Part shown: one piece after another, positions 11,580 through 24,031 of the stretch | Layout: every line of letters begins with the position of its first letter | How positions within the stretch are numbered: position 1 is the stretch's first letter | Assembly: GCA_022457065.1 (NCBI GenBank) | Contig: JAJGBQ010000003.1 | Coordinates: forward strand, 4,898,001 to 4,962,000 | DNA length: 64,000 nucleotides | Source: Curvularia sp. ZM96 | Lineage: Eukaryota; Ascomycota; Dothideomycetes; Pleosporales; Pleosporaceae | Direction: 5' to 3' | The notes under the pieces: model-generated | What the model was told of the DNA's origin: nothing | What the model saw: only the letters and a program-made list of their open reading frames with translations | Database searches by the model: none | Program-made: the position numbers and the translations under genes

Positions 11580-12288
11580 TCTGACAATTCGAGCGTCGCC
11601 CCGCGAAAAGGATCAATCGTAGCGCGGAGTCTGGGTGTTGGTGAGCTTGTACAGTACGCTTGGGAATCCTGGAGCTCGATGTGTCGAGTTCCAGAAACTC
11701 CAGGTGTACGTTCCGAAAGCGGTTAGTTCTCCGACACGTGCGCCGCTCCCTTGTTTGGCGTCTTGAACCACCTGAAGTCTAAGGTACTCTCGACTGCAAG
11801 GCATGTACATGCCATTTCTAGCCTTGGCCACGAAAATGATGAGGGTCAGGATGGATTGTCGGGGCCATCACTTTATTGCTCCGGTACTTGTGTTTCCAAA
11901 GCTGCCATTGGACTAAATTCGCCCTCTACGGTGGAAACACTACTTCTGCCTCCAGATGATCCTCGCTCACTGTATCAGACACTATTTATATGCAATACCA
12001 TTAGCAATCTTCGTTGCTATTCAAGTAAACGGAGATCCTCCCAGATTCAAAAGATGCTCCGAATACAAACCCCGCAACCGCTTTTTTTGACCTAGGTAAT
12101 GCACCATCAGCAAGCCTCAGGCTTACACCAGCCAAATAGGATAAATGTGCACCTCAGCCTTAACCTGTAGATCTCAACATACTGTCTCCTTCTTTGCGTG
12201 TCGTTCTCGTCACCTTTTGCCTTTACCGCTTTGAATTGCACCAAGCATACACCACAACAACATATCAACCTAACTTTCAACGACAAAC
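11580..12288. other. divergent intergenic region, p24 gene and SDR gene
   Basis: The two flanking genes start away from each other, so both promoters and leaders lie here. The 60 bp before the SDR start are rich in CAA and C/T, a common fungal leader composition. I see no clear TATA box and no further gene. Confidence 0.5.
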
Positions 12289-13254
12289 ATGGCTCTCTTC
12301 CAACCCTCCATCTCCGCCCTCACATCCCTCCAATCAACTCCAAAAACCATACTCATAACAGGTGGTTCTTCAGGCATTGGCCTCGCAACAGCCACACTCC
12401 TTTCCACTCTAAACCCCAAACACAACCTCATCCTACTGGACCTCCAACCCCCACCCGCATCCTTCACGCACTCACCCGAACACCTGCTCGTACACAAATG
12501 CAACATCACATCCTGGGCCTCTCAGCGCGCCGGCTTCGCCGCCGGCTATGCAAAATTCGGACGTATAGATGCCGTCTTCGTCAACGCAGGTATCGGAGAA
12601 CACGGCGACCAATTCTTCACCGACAGCCTAGATTCGACTGGCGAACTCGCCGAGCCCGATCGCAGAACCCTTAACGTCGACATGGCCGGCGCAGCCGACA
12701 CCACCAAGCTAGCCATACACTACCTCCGCAAGAACGGCATTGGCAGTGGAGGCAGCATTGTGCTAACTGCCAGTATAGCCGGCTACCTCGCTGCTCCCGG
12801 CGGCCCGCTGTATTCAGCTGCGAAACACGGCCTCGTAGGCCTCATGCGCTCTCTCAAGCACGATTGCGTCAAACTCTCCATTGCCATTTCTGTCGTCGCG
12901 CCCGCTATAACCACCACCCCGCTGCTAACCACTGACGACCCCAACGCGGCGGGTACCGCGACACCTGAAGCATATACAAGCGACATGGCTAAACTCGGTG
13001 TTCCCATTAACAAGCCTGAATCCGTGGCGTTGGCCGTGTGTTGGTTGTTTAACCAAGGTATGCAGGCGAACGGAGCGAGTATCATGGTTCAAGGAGACAA
13101 GTTTGCGGACCTGGAGCCTGGTTTGGCTAAGAGCAGGGAGGCGTGGTTGGGTAAGGAGATGCTGGATTTGTTTAGGAGGGGAAGAACAGCGCCGTTGTTT
13201 GCGAGGTTCGAGCAGCAGCAGCAGGGCGACCAGAAGGCCAAGGCGAAGATGTAA
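12289..13254 (+). CDS. short-chain dehydrogenase/reductase (classical SDR)
   Basis: NAD(P)-dependent oxidoreductase of 321 aa in a single exon; the substrate is unknown. The Rossmann motif TGGSSGIG is at 24-31 and the structural NAG motif at 99-101. The catalytic set is Ser162 (in TASIAGYL) and Tyr175/Lys179 (YSAAK), all intact. An acidic residue ends beta-2 (LILLDLQ), which favours NAD over NADP by family rule. A Gln-rich, Lys-rich tail of about 20 residues extends past the fold. The ATG at 12289 follows a CAAAC context and is the first in frame. The general layout resembles 15-hydroxyprostaglandin-dehydrogenase-like SDRs, but that does not fix the reaction. Confidence 0.9.
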   Translation: MALFQPSISALTSLQSTPKTILITGGSSGIGLATATLLSTLNPKHNLILLDLQPPPASFTHSPEHLLVHKCNITSWASQRAGFAAGYAKFGRIDAVFVNAGIGEHGDQFFTDSLDSTGELAEPDRRTLNVDMAGAADTTKLAIHYLRKNGIGSGGSIVLTASIAGYLAAPGGPLYSAAKHGLVGLMRSLKHDCVKLSIAISVVAPAITTTPLLTTDDPNAAGTATPEAYTSDMAKLGVPINKPESVALAVCWLFNQGMQANGASIMVQGDKFADLEPGLAKSREAWLGKEMLDLFRRGRTAPLFARFEQQQQGDQKAKAKM

Positions 13255-13553
13255 ATTTGTTTTACGTCATCGCAGATAGTTGTTTGAAGAAGAAGACGAG
13301 GATATATGTAAACGAGAATGAAGCAACAAATTACTGTAGAAGCCCTTGTGTAGATATACACGTGCATATACATGTTATATTCATGTGGTGAAAAAAACAG
13401 AGGCTGTTGTTACATTCAGAACCCAGTTCGTCCCATAGACGGCATACATGATGTGACCCATTCTTTCCCAGCCAGTTCAGTTTCCTATTCCCTTCCGAAA
13501 AACGCCAACGCTATGCAAATGTCAAACACACAAAGGGACAGCAAGGACCACTG
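13255..13553. other. convergent 3' region, SDR and SWC4 genes
   Basis: Both neighbours end here, so it should hold two 3' UTRs. It is A/T rich just after the SDR stop, with ATATA repeats near 13350-13380. No gene is seen. Confidence 0.5.
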
Positions 13554-15587
13554 TTACTTCCTCGCCCGCTTGCTACTCATCTCGCTCCCTTGTGAAAAGA
13601 CACTTGCACTTCTCTTGTGTCCTTGGCCCGACGCGCTCTGGCTCGTCGCTCTCGACTGTTGTTTGCTGCTTTCGTCCTCGCCTTCTGCATCTACATCGCC
13701 ATCGTCGCCTTCTTCGCCCTGAAAGCCACTCTCGTCTTCTTCACCCTCTGCGTCATCCTCGGCATTGTCGTCTCCTTCGGCGTCGTCGCCATAGTTCTTG
13801 TTGACATCGTCTTCGTCGTCATTATCCCCATCGGCATCCGCGTCTCCGCCGGGCGTTTCTTGTGAATCGGGTGCTTCTTGTTTTGGCTTGCTTTCCCCTT
13901 CTTCTCCATCACCATTGCCGTTTGCCTGCCGCCGTTCTTTCATGGCAAGTAGAACTTTGCATTCCCCCTCTTCCTTCTCGCGTACTTTCCGCACGTCGAG
14001 GAGTTTGCTGACCTTTGTGACCAAGACTTCAAAGACTTCGCCGACTTTGGTGGTAGGTATGCTGATGATGTCACTCACACCCAGCGCAGCAAGCATCTGG
14101 CTAATCTTCTGGGTTTGGACGTTGCTCTTGGCTTGTCGCATCTTGAGCAGCTTATCTGAACCAAAGGTAACACCTGATGTGAGGCGGTCGTGTGTTGATA
14201 CGTTGAAGCGGTGTTCTTGGTGTGGAGAGAGGTGTTTGACGGGTGTTTGGGCAGGTGTTTGCTGATTCTGTGCCATGCTTTGCCGGCGATTCGCAGCGGA
14301 CAGTTGTTGTTGCGCCGAGCCAGGAGTATGTACCATGTCGTTGGCGGAGAGGCTGAGCCGACCAGGCCCTGAGCCACCGCCTGCTGCGCGCTTCTTGCTG
14401 CGATCTTGTTGGAACAGCTGTTGGAAAAGAGCTTGTAATGCTTGTGATGATGTAAAGGCCTGTAACCCTGCCGAGGCTTGTGGGTTCTGTGGTGGTGCGT
14501 CGAGTCGAGCCCGGAGTTCTTCGCGTTCGGCGTCGAGACGGTTGGCAGCCATGTTGATGCGCTGGAGCTCGGTGAGCAAGAATTCCTCCTCCTTGACTTC
14601 GTCCATGGTTCGGTTGATGAGCGCCGTAGCGAGCATCTTCCGATTTCTTTCCATGACGGGATCGAACTTGGTGAGCATCTCGTACAGGCTGTACTGGTCG
14701 GCATCCATGGAGACTTCGGGGATGCGCTGCTTCATGAGCTTGGCAGAGATGTCGTAGAAGCGTGCCTTGAGGTCTTCGAGCGAGCGTTTCTTTGACGGCG
14801 CAAAAGGCATCGTCGCAAGCGCTTGATCCCCAGCGTCGGCTGATTCCGGCATGTGTTGTCGCGATGGCTGGTAATCGTAGCGATCCCATATCACAGGCCA
14901 TCGATACGAGTAGTCTCTGACGACCTCGAACAGGTAGTCTGTCTCTTCGCGGCTCCAGTCGTCGCTGCGCAGGAACTGGTCGTACTCCTCGTCCGTGAAG
15001 CTGGGCATGTCGACCTTGATGTCGTACTTGGCGTAGTCGGAGCAGGATTCGACATAGGTATCTGATGAGTCGGCCGCGTCGCCCTCGTGCATTGTCGCGT
15101 CATCGGCTTCCTGTACGGGTGGTGCGGCCGTGGGCTTGCGTCGCCAGTGCCTAAGGACGAGGCCATCGGAGCGCGCTGGGTTGGTAAAGGGTTGCTGTAT
15201 CCTGCGCGAACGTGATTAGCCTGTCCTTGTGTGGTGGCGCTCTCCTTTGCAAACATACCATTTCTTTGCTGGCCCTGTGCTCTGTCTCTTCGCCCTGTAA
15301 GCCTTCTTCTCCTCGTAGACGGCGACGGGCGGCGGCCGTTCGCCATACAGCGCAGCAACCTCGCGCGCAACGCCCTCTGGTCGAATGAGAGTCAGTCTCG
15401 ACCTTTTGACGATTTCCCAAGGAAAGACGTAAGAGTTGCCAAACGTACGTATCTTCCTGCTCCCTCCCGCAGGCTTTGAGCGCTTCTGTGTCTGCGCGGC
15501 CAGTGCAGCTGAACCTACTGTCTTTGGCGCATCACCGCCGGCAGCAGGCAGCCCGAGCATATCGCGCACATCGCGTCCTGACGCCAT
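13554..15587 (-). CDS. SWC4: SWC4/DMAP1 subunit of SWR1 and NuA4 complexes
   Basis: Nuclear chromatin protein shared by the SWR1 H2A.Z exchange complex and the NuA4 acetyltransferase (family knowledge). Exons 15587-15449, 15376-15259 and 15201-13554 give 634 aa. The 72-nt first intron is a multiple of three and sits inside an open frame; the 57-nt second intron has a CTAAT branch. The start MASGRDVRDMLGLP is the first true ATG. The DMAP1 core carries PFTNPARSDGLVLRHW and then the SANT-like segment EEYDQFLRSDDWSREETDYL, both hallmarks of the family. A coiled-coil middle region follows. The last ~100 residues are a very acidic, low-complexity tail of Asp, Glu and Gly ending in a basic cluster (SSKRARK), probably a nuclear signal. 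Confidence 0.95.
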
Positions 15588-16681
15588 CGCAACTATTCGC
15601 AAGGCGCCCGTCGGTCGATGAGCGGGTTCAAGGAGAGGGTGCGGGTGATGGAATCAGAACCGCAGAGGCCCCCAGGCTGAGTTTAATTTCGTTGTTGGGA
15701 AGTCGCGTTGGACCCTGCGGCGGCGGGTACCCTCACGTGTGGGAAATTCAGTATTGGGCGGGAAAATCGGGTTTGGGTGGGTGCAAAAAAACCCCCAGGG
15801 CGCGGCGCAAAAAGGCTATGCAGAGGGGAACAAAATAGGGATCAAAGGCAAAAAAGGCCGACCAAGGCGCAAGTCCAGATTACTCTGCCCTGCGCTACAG
15901 CTTGGTACAGCTATGGAGTCATGGATTGCCGCTGTTAAGGCACCTTCCAATCACACACGCAAAGAGGCCATAGCTCCAGGCCCATCTGATCACAACCCCT
16001 CTTAGCTCCCTTCAGCAGCGCAGCAACCAGCCGCCCTCTGCCCGGCTGCTCACCGGCATGGCACCGCGTTGTGTAGTGAGTTGGTCTATTGTGCGTCTCA
16101 ACTACTCTACCTGAACTAAAGCGCGATCCCGCCTCGGTCTCTTTTTCGTCTCTGATCTGCTCTCGCGCTCTGTACAAAGAATACAGTACTGCTGCCGTCG
16201 GACTGGAAAAGAGACTCCTTTACATGCTATATTTTCCTCGTACCAAAAAAAAAAAAACGAAGACAGGACAAAAAATTGATGGTTAAAGAAATTGAGATGC
16301 CACAAGTGCAAGCCCTCGCCAAGCACACCGCAACGCCGTAAGCGCCAAATGAAAAGCACTCTCGCACGCATTGCTAGGTCATGTTGGTCTTGCAACACGG
16401 GAGCGTCAACATGAAGACAAGCAAACAAAACAAAAAAGGGAATGGTAGTGATGTTTTTTCGGCGCTGATGAGGGATCCGGGCTGGTGGGAGAGGCAGTTC
16501 GGTCGATCGGTCGTCGTAAGTATTACCGTGGAAGGAGATTTTCGATCCCGTCTATCAATCATTACAAGATACCTATACAGGAAGAAAACGTGACCGAGGG
16601 GATACTATCGCTCAAAGAACGGACTCCAGGATGCAACGCAAAGGGAAGAAAACTAAGCTCTGGGCAAAGGGGCCGCCATTA
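15588..16681. other. SWC4 promoter side and casein kinase 3' side, no gene
   Basis: This stretch lies between the SWC4 start and the casein kinase stop on the same strand. It contains G-rich and A-rich short runs (15770-15850) and a 13-base poly-A run near 16246. No conserved protein frame is found. Confidence 0.5.
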
Positions 16682-18388
16682 CTACTTGGTGCCGCCGCAG
16701 CAGAGCACACCGGCCAATTTTTGCATGAAACTGGGCTTCTCAGGCGACTGCTGCCTTGGTTGGGGAGTAGGGCTGCTGGCAGGAGCGGCGCGGTTCTGCG
16801 ACAGGTTTTGCTGGCTATGCTGAAACTGCGCTTGTGTCGACGCGCCCTCAGGAGGCGCAAGCTCCCCCATGCTCTTCCTCTTGATCTGCGAATCACGGTT
16901 CATGTTCTCCCTTGGGCTTCTTCCGGGCTGAGCGCGCGTCGCTCCAGGCTTGGGAAGCGGCTCGTTTAGGCGGTGGTGGTCGACCGGGAGGTGCGTCTTC
17001 TGTTGCCTGTGCTGCTGGCCCTGGAGGTTGACCGCCATGGACGAGTTTGGGTTGACGTTGGAGTGGTGCATCGCTGCCGCAGCCGACGGGTGAGACTTCA
17101 TCGCCTCCCAGCCCTTGCCGTTGTTTAGCTTCATCCAATCGTACTCGCCATCCTCAACCTCTCCGGTGCTCTTCAGGGCCTGGGTGAAGAGCTCGCGGAG
17201 GTAGTCGTAGTCGGGTGTGTCCTCGAAGCCCAGGTTGCGGACGTAGCTGAGGTACTTATTGAACTCCTCTGTGTGCATAGTTAGTAGATGAAAAAGGCCG
17301 TCCACAGCTGCGTTGAAACGTACCAGGGAAGCCATCGCACAAGTCCTTGATGGGAGTAGTCTGCTTCTTCTCTCCAATCTTCTCGTACTTTTGCTTGTTG
17401 GTAGCAGCCTTGAGGCCCTGCCATGGCAGTCCGCCTCGAAGGAAGTACATGAAGACGTGGCCAAGGGCCTCGAGATCATCGCGACGCGACTGCTCACGTC
17501 CAAGATGTGTGTTGATACTCATGTAGCGAGCGGTACCGGACAGCGACTTGCGCTCCCGGTAAGGGATATGCTGCTTGGTCTTGGGGTCACGGTACTGCTT
17601 GGCCATACCAAAGTCGACAACGTGGATGACGTTGGCGCTCTTGGAGCCTGGGCGACCAATCAGGAAGTTGTCGGGCTTGATGTCGCGGTAGATGAGATTC
17701 TTCTCGTGGATGGTTTGGACGCGTGAAAGCTGGCTTGTGTAAGCGCCTGATGGGAGAGTCGGTTCATCTCAATATACATACCATCTGCTTAGCCACCATG
17801 ACGACCGTCTTGATGGAGAACTTTCTGTTGCAGTGGTCGAACAGATCCTCCAAACTGGGGCCGAGCAGGTCAATGACGAGAATGTTGTGGAGGCCCTCCT
17901 GGCCAAAGTAGTAGACATTAGGGATCCCGGCTACACACGAGGTTAGTCTTTGTGCTGAGTGCGGGGGCTAGCAGCAACCAAAACAATGACATGGGGCTGA
18001 CGGCGACGACAGGCCGACGCGGCCAGGCCACAGTCGAGCGTTGCCGTGGACGATGCAGTCGAGTACCAGCAGAGACGCCAAGCATGGGTGACAGGGCGTG
18101 TGTTTCCCTTGCAGAAACACGTGCTGGGGGACCAGGCTATGGTCCAACAGGCGGTAAAGGGGTGAAGGAAAGGCAGAACTCACGGCAGCCCACAAGGATC
18201 TTGTACGTGCGGTATTCATCACGCAGCTGGGGGGCGTCGCTCTTCCTGGGCTCGAACTTGATGGCAACCTGCTGCTGGTTGAGCAGATTGGTGCCCTCGA
18301 AGATGACGCCGAAGCTGCCTTCGCCGATCTTCTTGCCGACGCGGTAGTGGACGCCGACGACGTTTGAGCTCGTGCTTCCGCTGGCCAT
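16682..18388 (-). CDS. ckiA: casein kinase I, membrane-anchored type
   Basis: Serine/threonine kinase of the CK1 family, 448 aa. Exons 18388-18184, 17930-17782, 17729-17324 and 17268-16682; introns of 253, 52 and 55 nt. The P-loop is KKIGEGSFGVIFEG near the N-terminus. Catalytic YRDIKPDN has Asp134, and DFG lies at 157-159. The CK1-specific SIN sequence (ARYMSINTHLG) replaces APE. The tail is rich in Gln, Asn, Pro and Ser and ends in LAGVLCCGGTK; a Cys pair near the end is a palmitoylation signal in Yck-type and Aspergillus CkiA kinases, suggesting plasma-membrane anchoring. The first intron is unusually long for this window. The leader is pyrimidine rich. Confidence 0.95.
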
Positions 18389-19775
18389 GGTGACGGTGTG
18401 GTCGAGACGGAGGTGGTAGCGGAGGGGAGGTGAGATGGAAGCAGAGAGAGGAGGGGACGCGGGCGAGGTCGCGATGCGAAGGGAGGCTGTGGTGGTGGAT
18501 GTGGTTGTGGCGGCAGCGAGACAGGACCGTTCTCCGGGAGTGAGGCTTGGGGGCTATGCAGCCTGCAGACGCGCCGGGGCGATGGTCGCGGGGGGGAGGA
18601 GGGAGCGGGGGGAGTCCGTCGGGCGAGTCTCTCACAACGAGGCTGCGTTGGCAGCGTGCGAGGGGACGGGGGGAGGTCAGAAGAATGGACGCGAGAGGGA
18701 CGGGGAACGTAGAGAAGAAGAGCAGCCGCCTCGAAGGGTGGAAAAGACGCGGAGAAGGGGCTGCTGGCCGTGGGAGAGGGCCGTGCGCGCGCTGCTTAGC
18801 CTGCATCCGGCATCACTAAAGTAGACCAGGCTCAGCACAGCGAGCACGGGACAGCAACGACACAGGCTATTCACGCAAGGCCCTCTGGTGGGTGACGGCC
18901 ATCTCCCGAGGCTGTCTGCCCATGTTGTTCCGCGGTGCGCAGCGCTGGGCCGGGGGGTCATGTGCTGTGTGCTGTCTATGTACACGATGCCCTGGTGCTG
19001 GCCTGGATGGCATCCACGTACCTGCAGAACCGCATGTCCCAAACCAGCATGCTCCGAGAAAAAGCAGCTCTCGCGGAAATTCGACTCACCCGCCACCTCG
19101 CACAACACAGGCGCGCGCCCAAGGGGAAAGGCGCCCGACCCAGCACTGTACAGTACATGGCGGCCGCTTGCACCACCCGCCGTGCTCGCACACCGCTGCT
19201 GTGCTGTGCTGCCGGCCAACGCCTACGGATTCCTAGCCTGTCCTCGCCCGTCCTCGTAGCGCCTTCATCTCGCGACCACGCCCATGGCGTACCGTCGTCG
19301 TGCGCGCCACACGCCGACTGCGCGACCTGGCGCCTCCCGGTTCTGTTGGATTATCAGCGGCCTTGGATGACAGGCTGCCTCCAACGGCCACGGCCTCGGG
19401 CGCTGATTGGCGCGCATCGCCTTCCGCTCGCGCCACATTCCGCCCTCGCCAAGCCGCGCCGCCCCACAGAACGCAGTCGAGCCCTTGCTTGTGCATGTCA
19501 CTATGCGCACCTGTTCATGCATTGCCCGAATCGTCAAATCTTATACACTGCCGCCTCTAGTCATGGGCCTCATGCCATCTGCACGCGTCGGCATGCTTGC
19601 TACAAATACACGCCATGAAACCGAACCGATAACACTCGACAAAAACAAACAAAAACACAAGATAGACCCCGGCACTCGCTGCGCGTTCGCCGGCCACGCA
19701 TTGCCCAACGCCGTCCTGGATGCCTCATGCCTAGTAGGAAAACCCGAATACGAACCACTGACTAGCCCCAGCTGT
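18389..19775. other. casein kinase leader/promoter and Nup133 3' side
   Basis: From 18400 to about 18810 the minus strand is strongly C/T rich (GA-rich on the plus strand), just upstream of the kinase start. Such tracts are common in leaders of well-expressed fungal genes. The rest, up to the Nup133 stop at 19776, is GC rich and carries frames open in several phases at once, which I take as composition effects. No gene is called. Confidence 0.5.
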
Positions 19776-22700
19776 TCACGACTCCACCATCTCCACGTCC
19801 TGCCCTTGCTCCAGCGCACTCTCGTCGTCTCCGTCAAAAGTATCCGACCCAGCTACTTCCTGCTCAGCTTCGGTTTCAGCCTCCAATGGTGCTCCATTGC
19901 CCGTTGCTGGCGCCGCTGCAGCCATCGTTTGCGCCTTGCCTTCCAATGCCAGCTCCTCCTCATACATGGCTCGGCCCGCCTTCCATGCTTCCTTGAACCA
20001 GTCGCTGAGCCGGTTCTTCTCCAGGTGCTCCTGAAGAATGTCGTCGTCAAGCAGGTTGTCGCGGATAATAGGCTCGCGAAGATCTTCGGCGGCAAATCGC
20101 ACGCAGAGCTCACCATGTGTCCCTCCAGCTCCCAATAGATCTCGGAGGCTCTTGGGCCACACAATCCTTGCAAACGGGTTCTCAGCTGCATAAACATTAG
20201 TGGGCAAACTGCCACCAGGGATCCATGTCCACTTACCACACATCCTGAACAAGGCCCGGAACGTCCACGATACCGCAGTCTCCTGAAGCACCTCGTTGAT
20301 CTTGCTGTCTGTGATGTCCCTTGTGTTGTTGATGGTTGCCCAGTCGTCTTTGATCGCTAGTCGCTTCCACACAAGCTTCAGTAGGCCCTCGCGTGTCGTC
20401 CGATGAATCGTCTGCCAGCTCACAACGAGCACTCTAAACGCATAGATGAACTCGTCTCCTCCTAGTAGAGTGGTGCCGTTCTCGCTGTCATCCGCATTCA
20501 TCAGGGTAAGAATGTCAATCATGAGCGCCGGGTCAATGACCTTGTGCTTGACAAGGTTCTCGAACCCTTCCTTCAGGATGGCTTGATGTGCCGATCGATC
20601 TTTCAGACGGCCCTGTCCAAACTCGTTCATCAGCAGCTCGACAGCCGAGTCCTCGTCTAGAGCACCCGTGATGATGGGCAGCAGTCGCTCGTAAACCTCC
20701 TCTTGAATCTTGGTATACTCCAGTTGCTGCTCAATGCTCTGCGCCATTGCCTCGCGCACTTTCAGCGCCTTTGGCTTCTCCCTGCGTGCGTCAATCGGCG
20801 GCTGCTCGTCGTCACCCTGCCTCGCCTCCTTCTTGCACAAGAGAGCAAGTTTGGCCATGGAGAGCTCGACACGCTGGCACCACGAGTTGGTCTCTTGCTT
20901 GGAACCGGCCTCGTACAGGGCCTCGGCTGCGGCCTCGTAGTCCTTCTCGCCGCACACATCGTTGATCCAAGCAAGCCGGACGCGCGAAGGCTCGGACCGC
21001 AGGAACTTGGTCAGTGCTGGCTGGTTCAGGTAGTCCTTCGCAAACAGCTGACCCGCTTGGTTTTCGGTAATGTACTTGTTGTAGAAGGCCCCAGCCCATT
21101 CGTCCCCGTATATGGCAAAGTACCGCGAGATGCGCTCCTTGATCCGGTTGAGCTTGACAGTGCTTTCGGCCTGTTCCATCTTGCTGCGCGTGCTCGCCTT
21201 CTCTGATTCAAGCCAGTTCGTCTCTTCCCAGATGAGGTTCACCAGTGTAGGCATGTCCCGGTATTGCTCAGCGAGTTTCATTCCTTCGGTGGCCAGCCCA
21301 ATCTCCATCAATCCCATGATATGCGCCGGTCGAACGTTGTTGTTCCATTCGTCTCGGAGGCTCCGGCCCATGGCTCGGCACTTTTCGTCGCTCTGTGCAA
21401 GACCCCACTGGAAGCGTTCGATATGTGTCTGACATCCCAGCTTCACTAGACGAGGGTTGTCTTTGCCAATCTTTTGTGCGAGGATTTCTTGGTAACCCTC
21501 CTCGTAGTTCTCTACCGCAAGATTGCGGCCAACATCGACGAGACTGCGAATCGAGCTGACAATGTTGTGGGATGATGTCCAGAAGGCAGGGAGCATGTCG
21601 TAGCCATCTTCTGCTTTGAGAATGCCATCGTCGAGCGAATCAGCATCGAGTCCATACAGTTCAATGTTGGCTTGTCGGAACTCAAACGCTGACTCCAAAG
21701 CAACAAGCATGACATCAGTGCCCTCACTGAGCCGTTGCATGATGGAGCCTTGCTCCTTTGCGCCCTCCTTCATATAAAAGGTTCGCAGGTAGAACCAGCC
21801 CCAGGGAATCAACACGCCGATATGGTCGACGTCTTTGAGGAAGAACTTCCTGATAGTATCCGTCTCGCCAAGCTCAGGATCCAGAGGCGTCTTCCAGCGC
21901 TCGTTCAGAGCCCGGACAATGTCACTCATCAAAACCTTCTCTGGGTAGGCGTCTGGATGAGCCTGTTGATCCTGCAGCTTGTCTTGGTACCAGTTCCATA
22001 GCTTGTGTGCAGCCGTCATCTTTTCCGCATGCCACAGCAGCTTCCATTTTGTCTCGAAAGATAGCGACGGGTAGTCGTTCTGCAGATGCGTTATCAGGGT
22101 CTGGAGGGCAGTGGTGCGTTGTTGGAATTGTTCGTCCATGTTTGAGATTGCCTTCTCTAGATGGTCGTACGCCGAGTTCAAAATGCCGGCACTGATTGCC
22201 TTGGCTGCCTCGGCAGTCTCGTCTTCAGAGAACGAAAAGCGTGACTTGACGGAAAAGTCGATAATGTTGTTGGGGATAGTGCTGAAGAACGTAGCTTGCT
22301 CTAGCTTGCTCCGTGCCGTGACCTTGGTTCGCTCCCTATCCAGTTGTTCGTCCGTTGTAGGAGACAGCGCGCTGATCTGCAACAATCCAAACTGCTGCAC
22401 AAAAATAAGTGCGGTCGCCCGCCTGTCTTTCCGCAATGCTATCTCGAGGGCATGGCCAGAGATGGTGACGTCCGGACGGAAGTATATTGTGTCTTGGAAA
22501 GGCAGACTTGGTCGGCCAGCATCAGCAAGTAGCTGGGCTTCGGGACTCTCTTCTGGCTGAACGAGAGATGTGACACAGACTGCGCCCGGGAAAAGAACAT
22601 ATGCGGTGTGGCCGGGTTGTGGGACCAAAAGGGTTCCGGTTGGCTCCTTTGGTAGCTGAGGTTGGTGGAAGTTGCGAAGTGGGATTACCTTGTTGATTGT

Positions 22701-24031
22701 GCCTCCAGCTCCCGACAGGACCAGTTCGACGAGAGAATAATCCATTGACTCTCGACCAGACAATGCTACCAAGACCAGAAGCTCAATCGTATCCTGTCTC
22801 TGCTGCTGTTCTGTAATGGCAAAGTCCAACACGTGCACATCCTGCTGATTTCGTATCTCTGGCACTGTGTCCACCTGAAGGGTCGACAAGACCACATCGT
22901 GCACATCCACGTCCCGGTGGTGACTGTGTTGTCCTGACCAGCTCAGATCCCAAAGCTGAAAGAGTCCGTTCCTTGTTGCCGAGATGACGTCCATGTGACC
23001 CTTGGACTGCGATGTGCGGGCTTTGACTGAAGCAATTGTCTTGCGAATCGATCCTCCAAGCAGGCCCTTGAGGCTGAAGAAGCTGCCGCCCGAGCTATTG
23101 GGTGTGCTCAAGACGGTAGCCACAATACTGGGTCTGCCTTGCGAGTCGCGCAAGGTGAGTTGGGCCAGCCTGCCGCTGCTGAAGATCAAGACGTAGCCCG
23201 CATGCTCGGCGTCTACCAGGTCTGTTATGGTTTCTCCGGAATATAGTTTGACGAAGCCCTCGACTCCTTGCTGGCGCTGAGGATAGAGGCTTCGGGTATC
23301 CGCGCTGTCGATGCTCTCCCAGAAGTTGATCTTGCCTGTCGAAGGCGCAAGCGCGACCACACCAAAGTCGTTTGTAGGGCCGTTGCGCACGATGGCGCCT
23401 AGTGGCAGGGGCTCAGATGGTTTTAGGCCGAAGCCCAGGTTCAGGGAGACGACTTTTGTTGGACCATTCGGGGCGCTGTAGTCCCATACGAGGGCTCGAT
23501 CCGAGGTCAGGGCGAGCGCGAGACCAGCCGAGGGGAGGGCGGTGGCATATGTGGGGGCTGGTGATGTTAGTTAGCATGCGCGTATCGGACTGGGTGAAGT
23601 TGCGGCCTACTGGAAGGGCGGAGAAGCGCTGACGGGAAGCCGGGGAGTTTCTTTACGCTGTAGTTTGAGGTTTTTGTCTAAAACATACTCTGTTAGCATC
23701 AAATCGCTTCTGGGTGGGTTTGCAGACGCACAAGATATGAGCCAGTCTCTTCTTTGGGGGCGCGCTGCTTGGGTGTAGTCTTCTTCTCGCGAACCGGCAT
23801 GTCCACTAGGACAACGGAGTTTTCTACGCTCTGGACCGCGTGGCCGTTCATCTGAATGGCTCCATTGCCATTCACGAGCGCGCCATTCGGGTCTTTGAAG
23901 GTCTCATCGCTGAGTTTACTGCGCTTCCGGCTTCGTTGCTGCTGGGGGTTGTCCGAGTCCTTGCGCTGGCGTCGTCGGGGATTGCGCAGGGAGCTGCGCG
24001 CGCTCTGGATGGAAGCCTCTGTGGAAAACAT
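19776..24031 (-). CDS. NUP133: nucleoporin Nup133 of the Y-complex
   Basis: Scaffold nucleoporin of the Nup84/Nup107 Y-complex at the nuclear pore; 1365 aa. Exons 24031-23732, 23677-23611, 23557-20237 and 20185-19776. Introns are 54, 53 and 51 nt with TGCTAAC, GCTAAC and ACTAAT branches; the last is a multiple of three and hides inside an open frame. The start MFSTEASIQSARSSLRNPRR is the only ATG before the first intron. A basic, disordered N-terminus precedes a beta-propeller (ALTSDRALVWDY, VVALAPSTGKINFWES) and a long alpha-helical C-terminal stack, the order and length expected for Nup133. The very C-terminus is acidic (DGDDESALEQGQD). The assignment rests on overall layout and the propeller start, as the family has no catalytic motif. 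Confidence 0.85.

Noticed and set aside
18435..18824. Arg/Glu-rich frames opposite the casein kinase leader
   Set aside because: They arise from the GA-rich complement of a C/T-rich leader, with several phases open at once.
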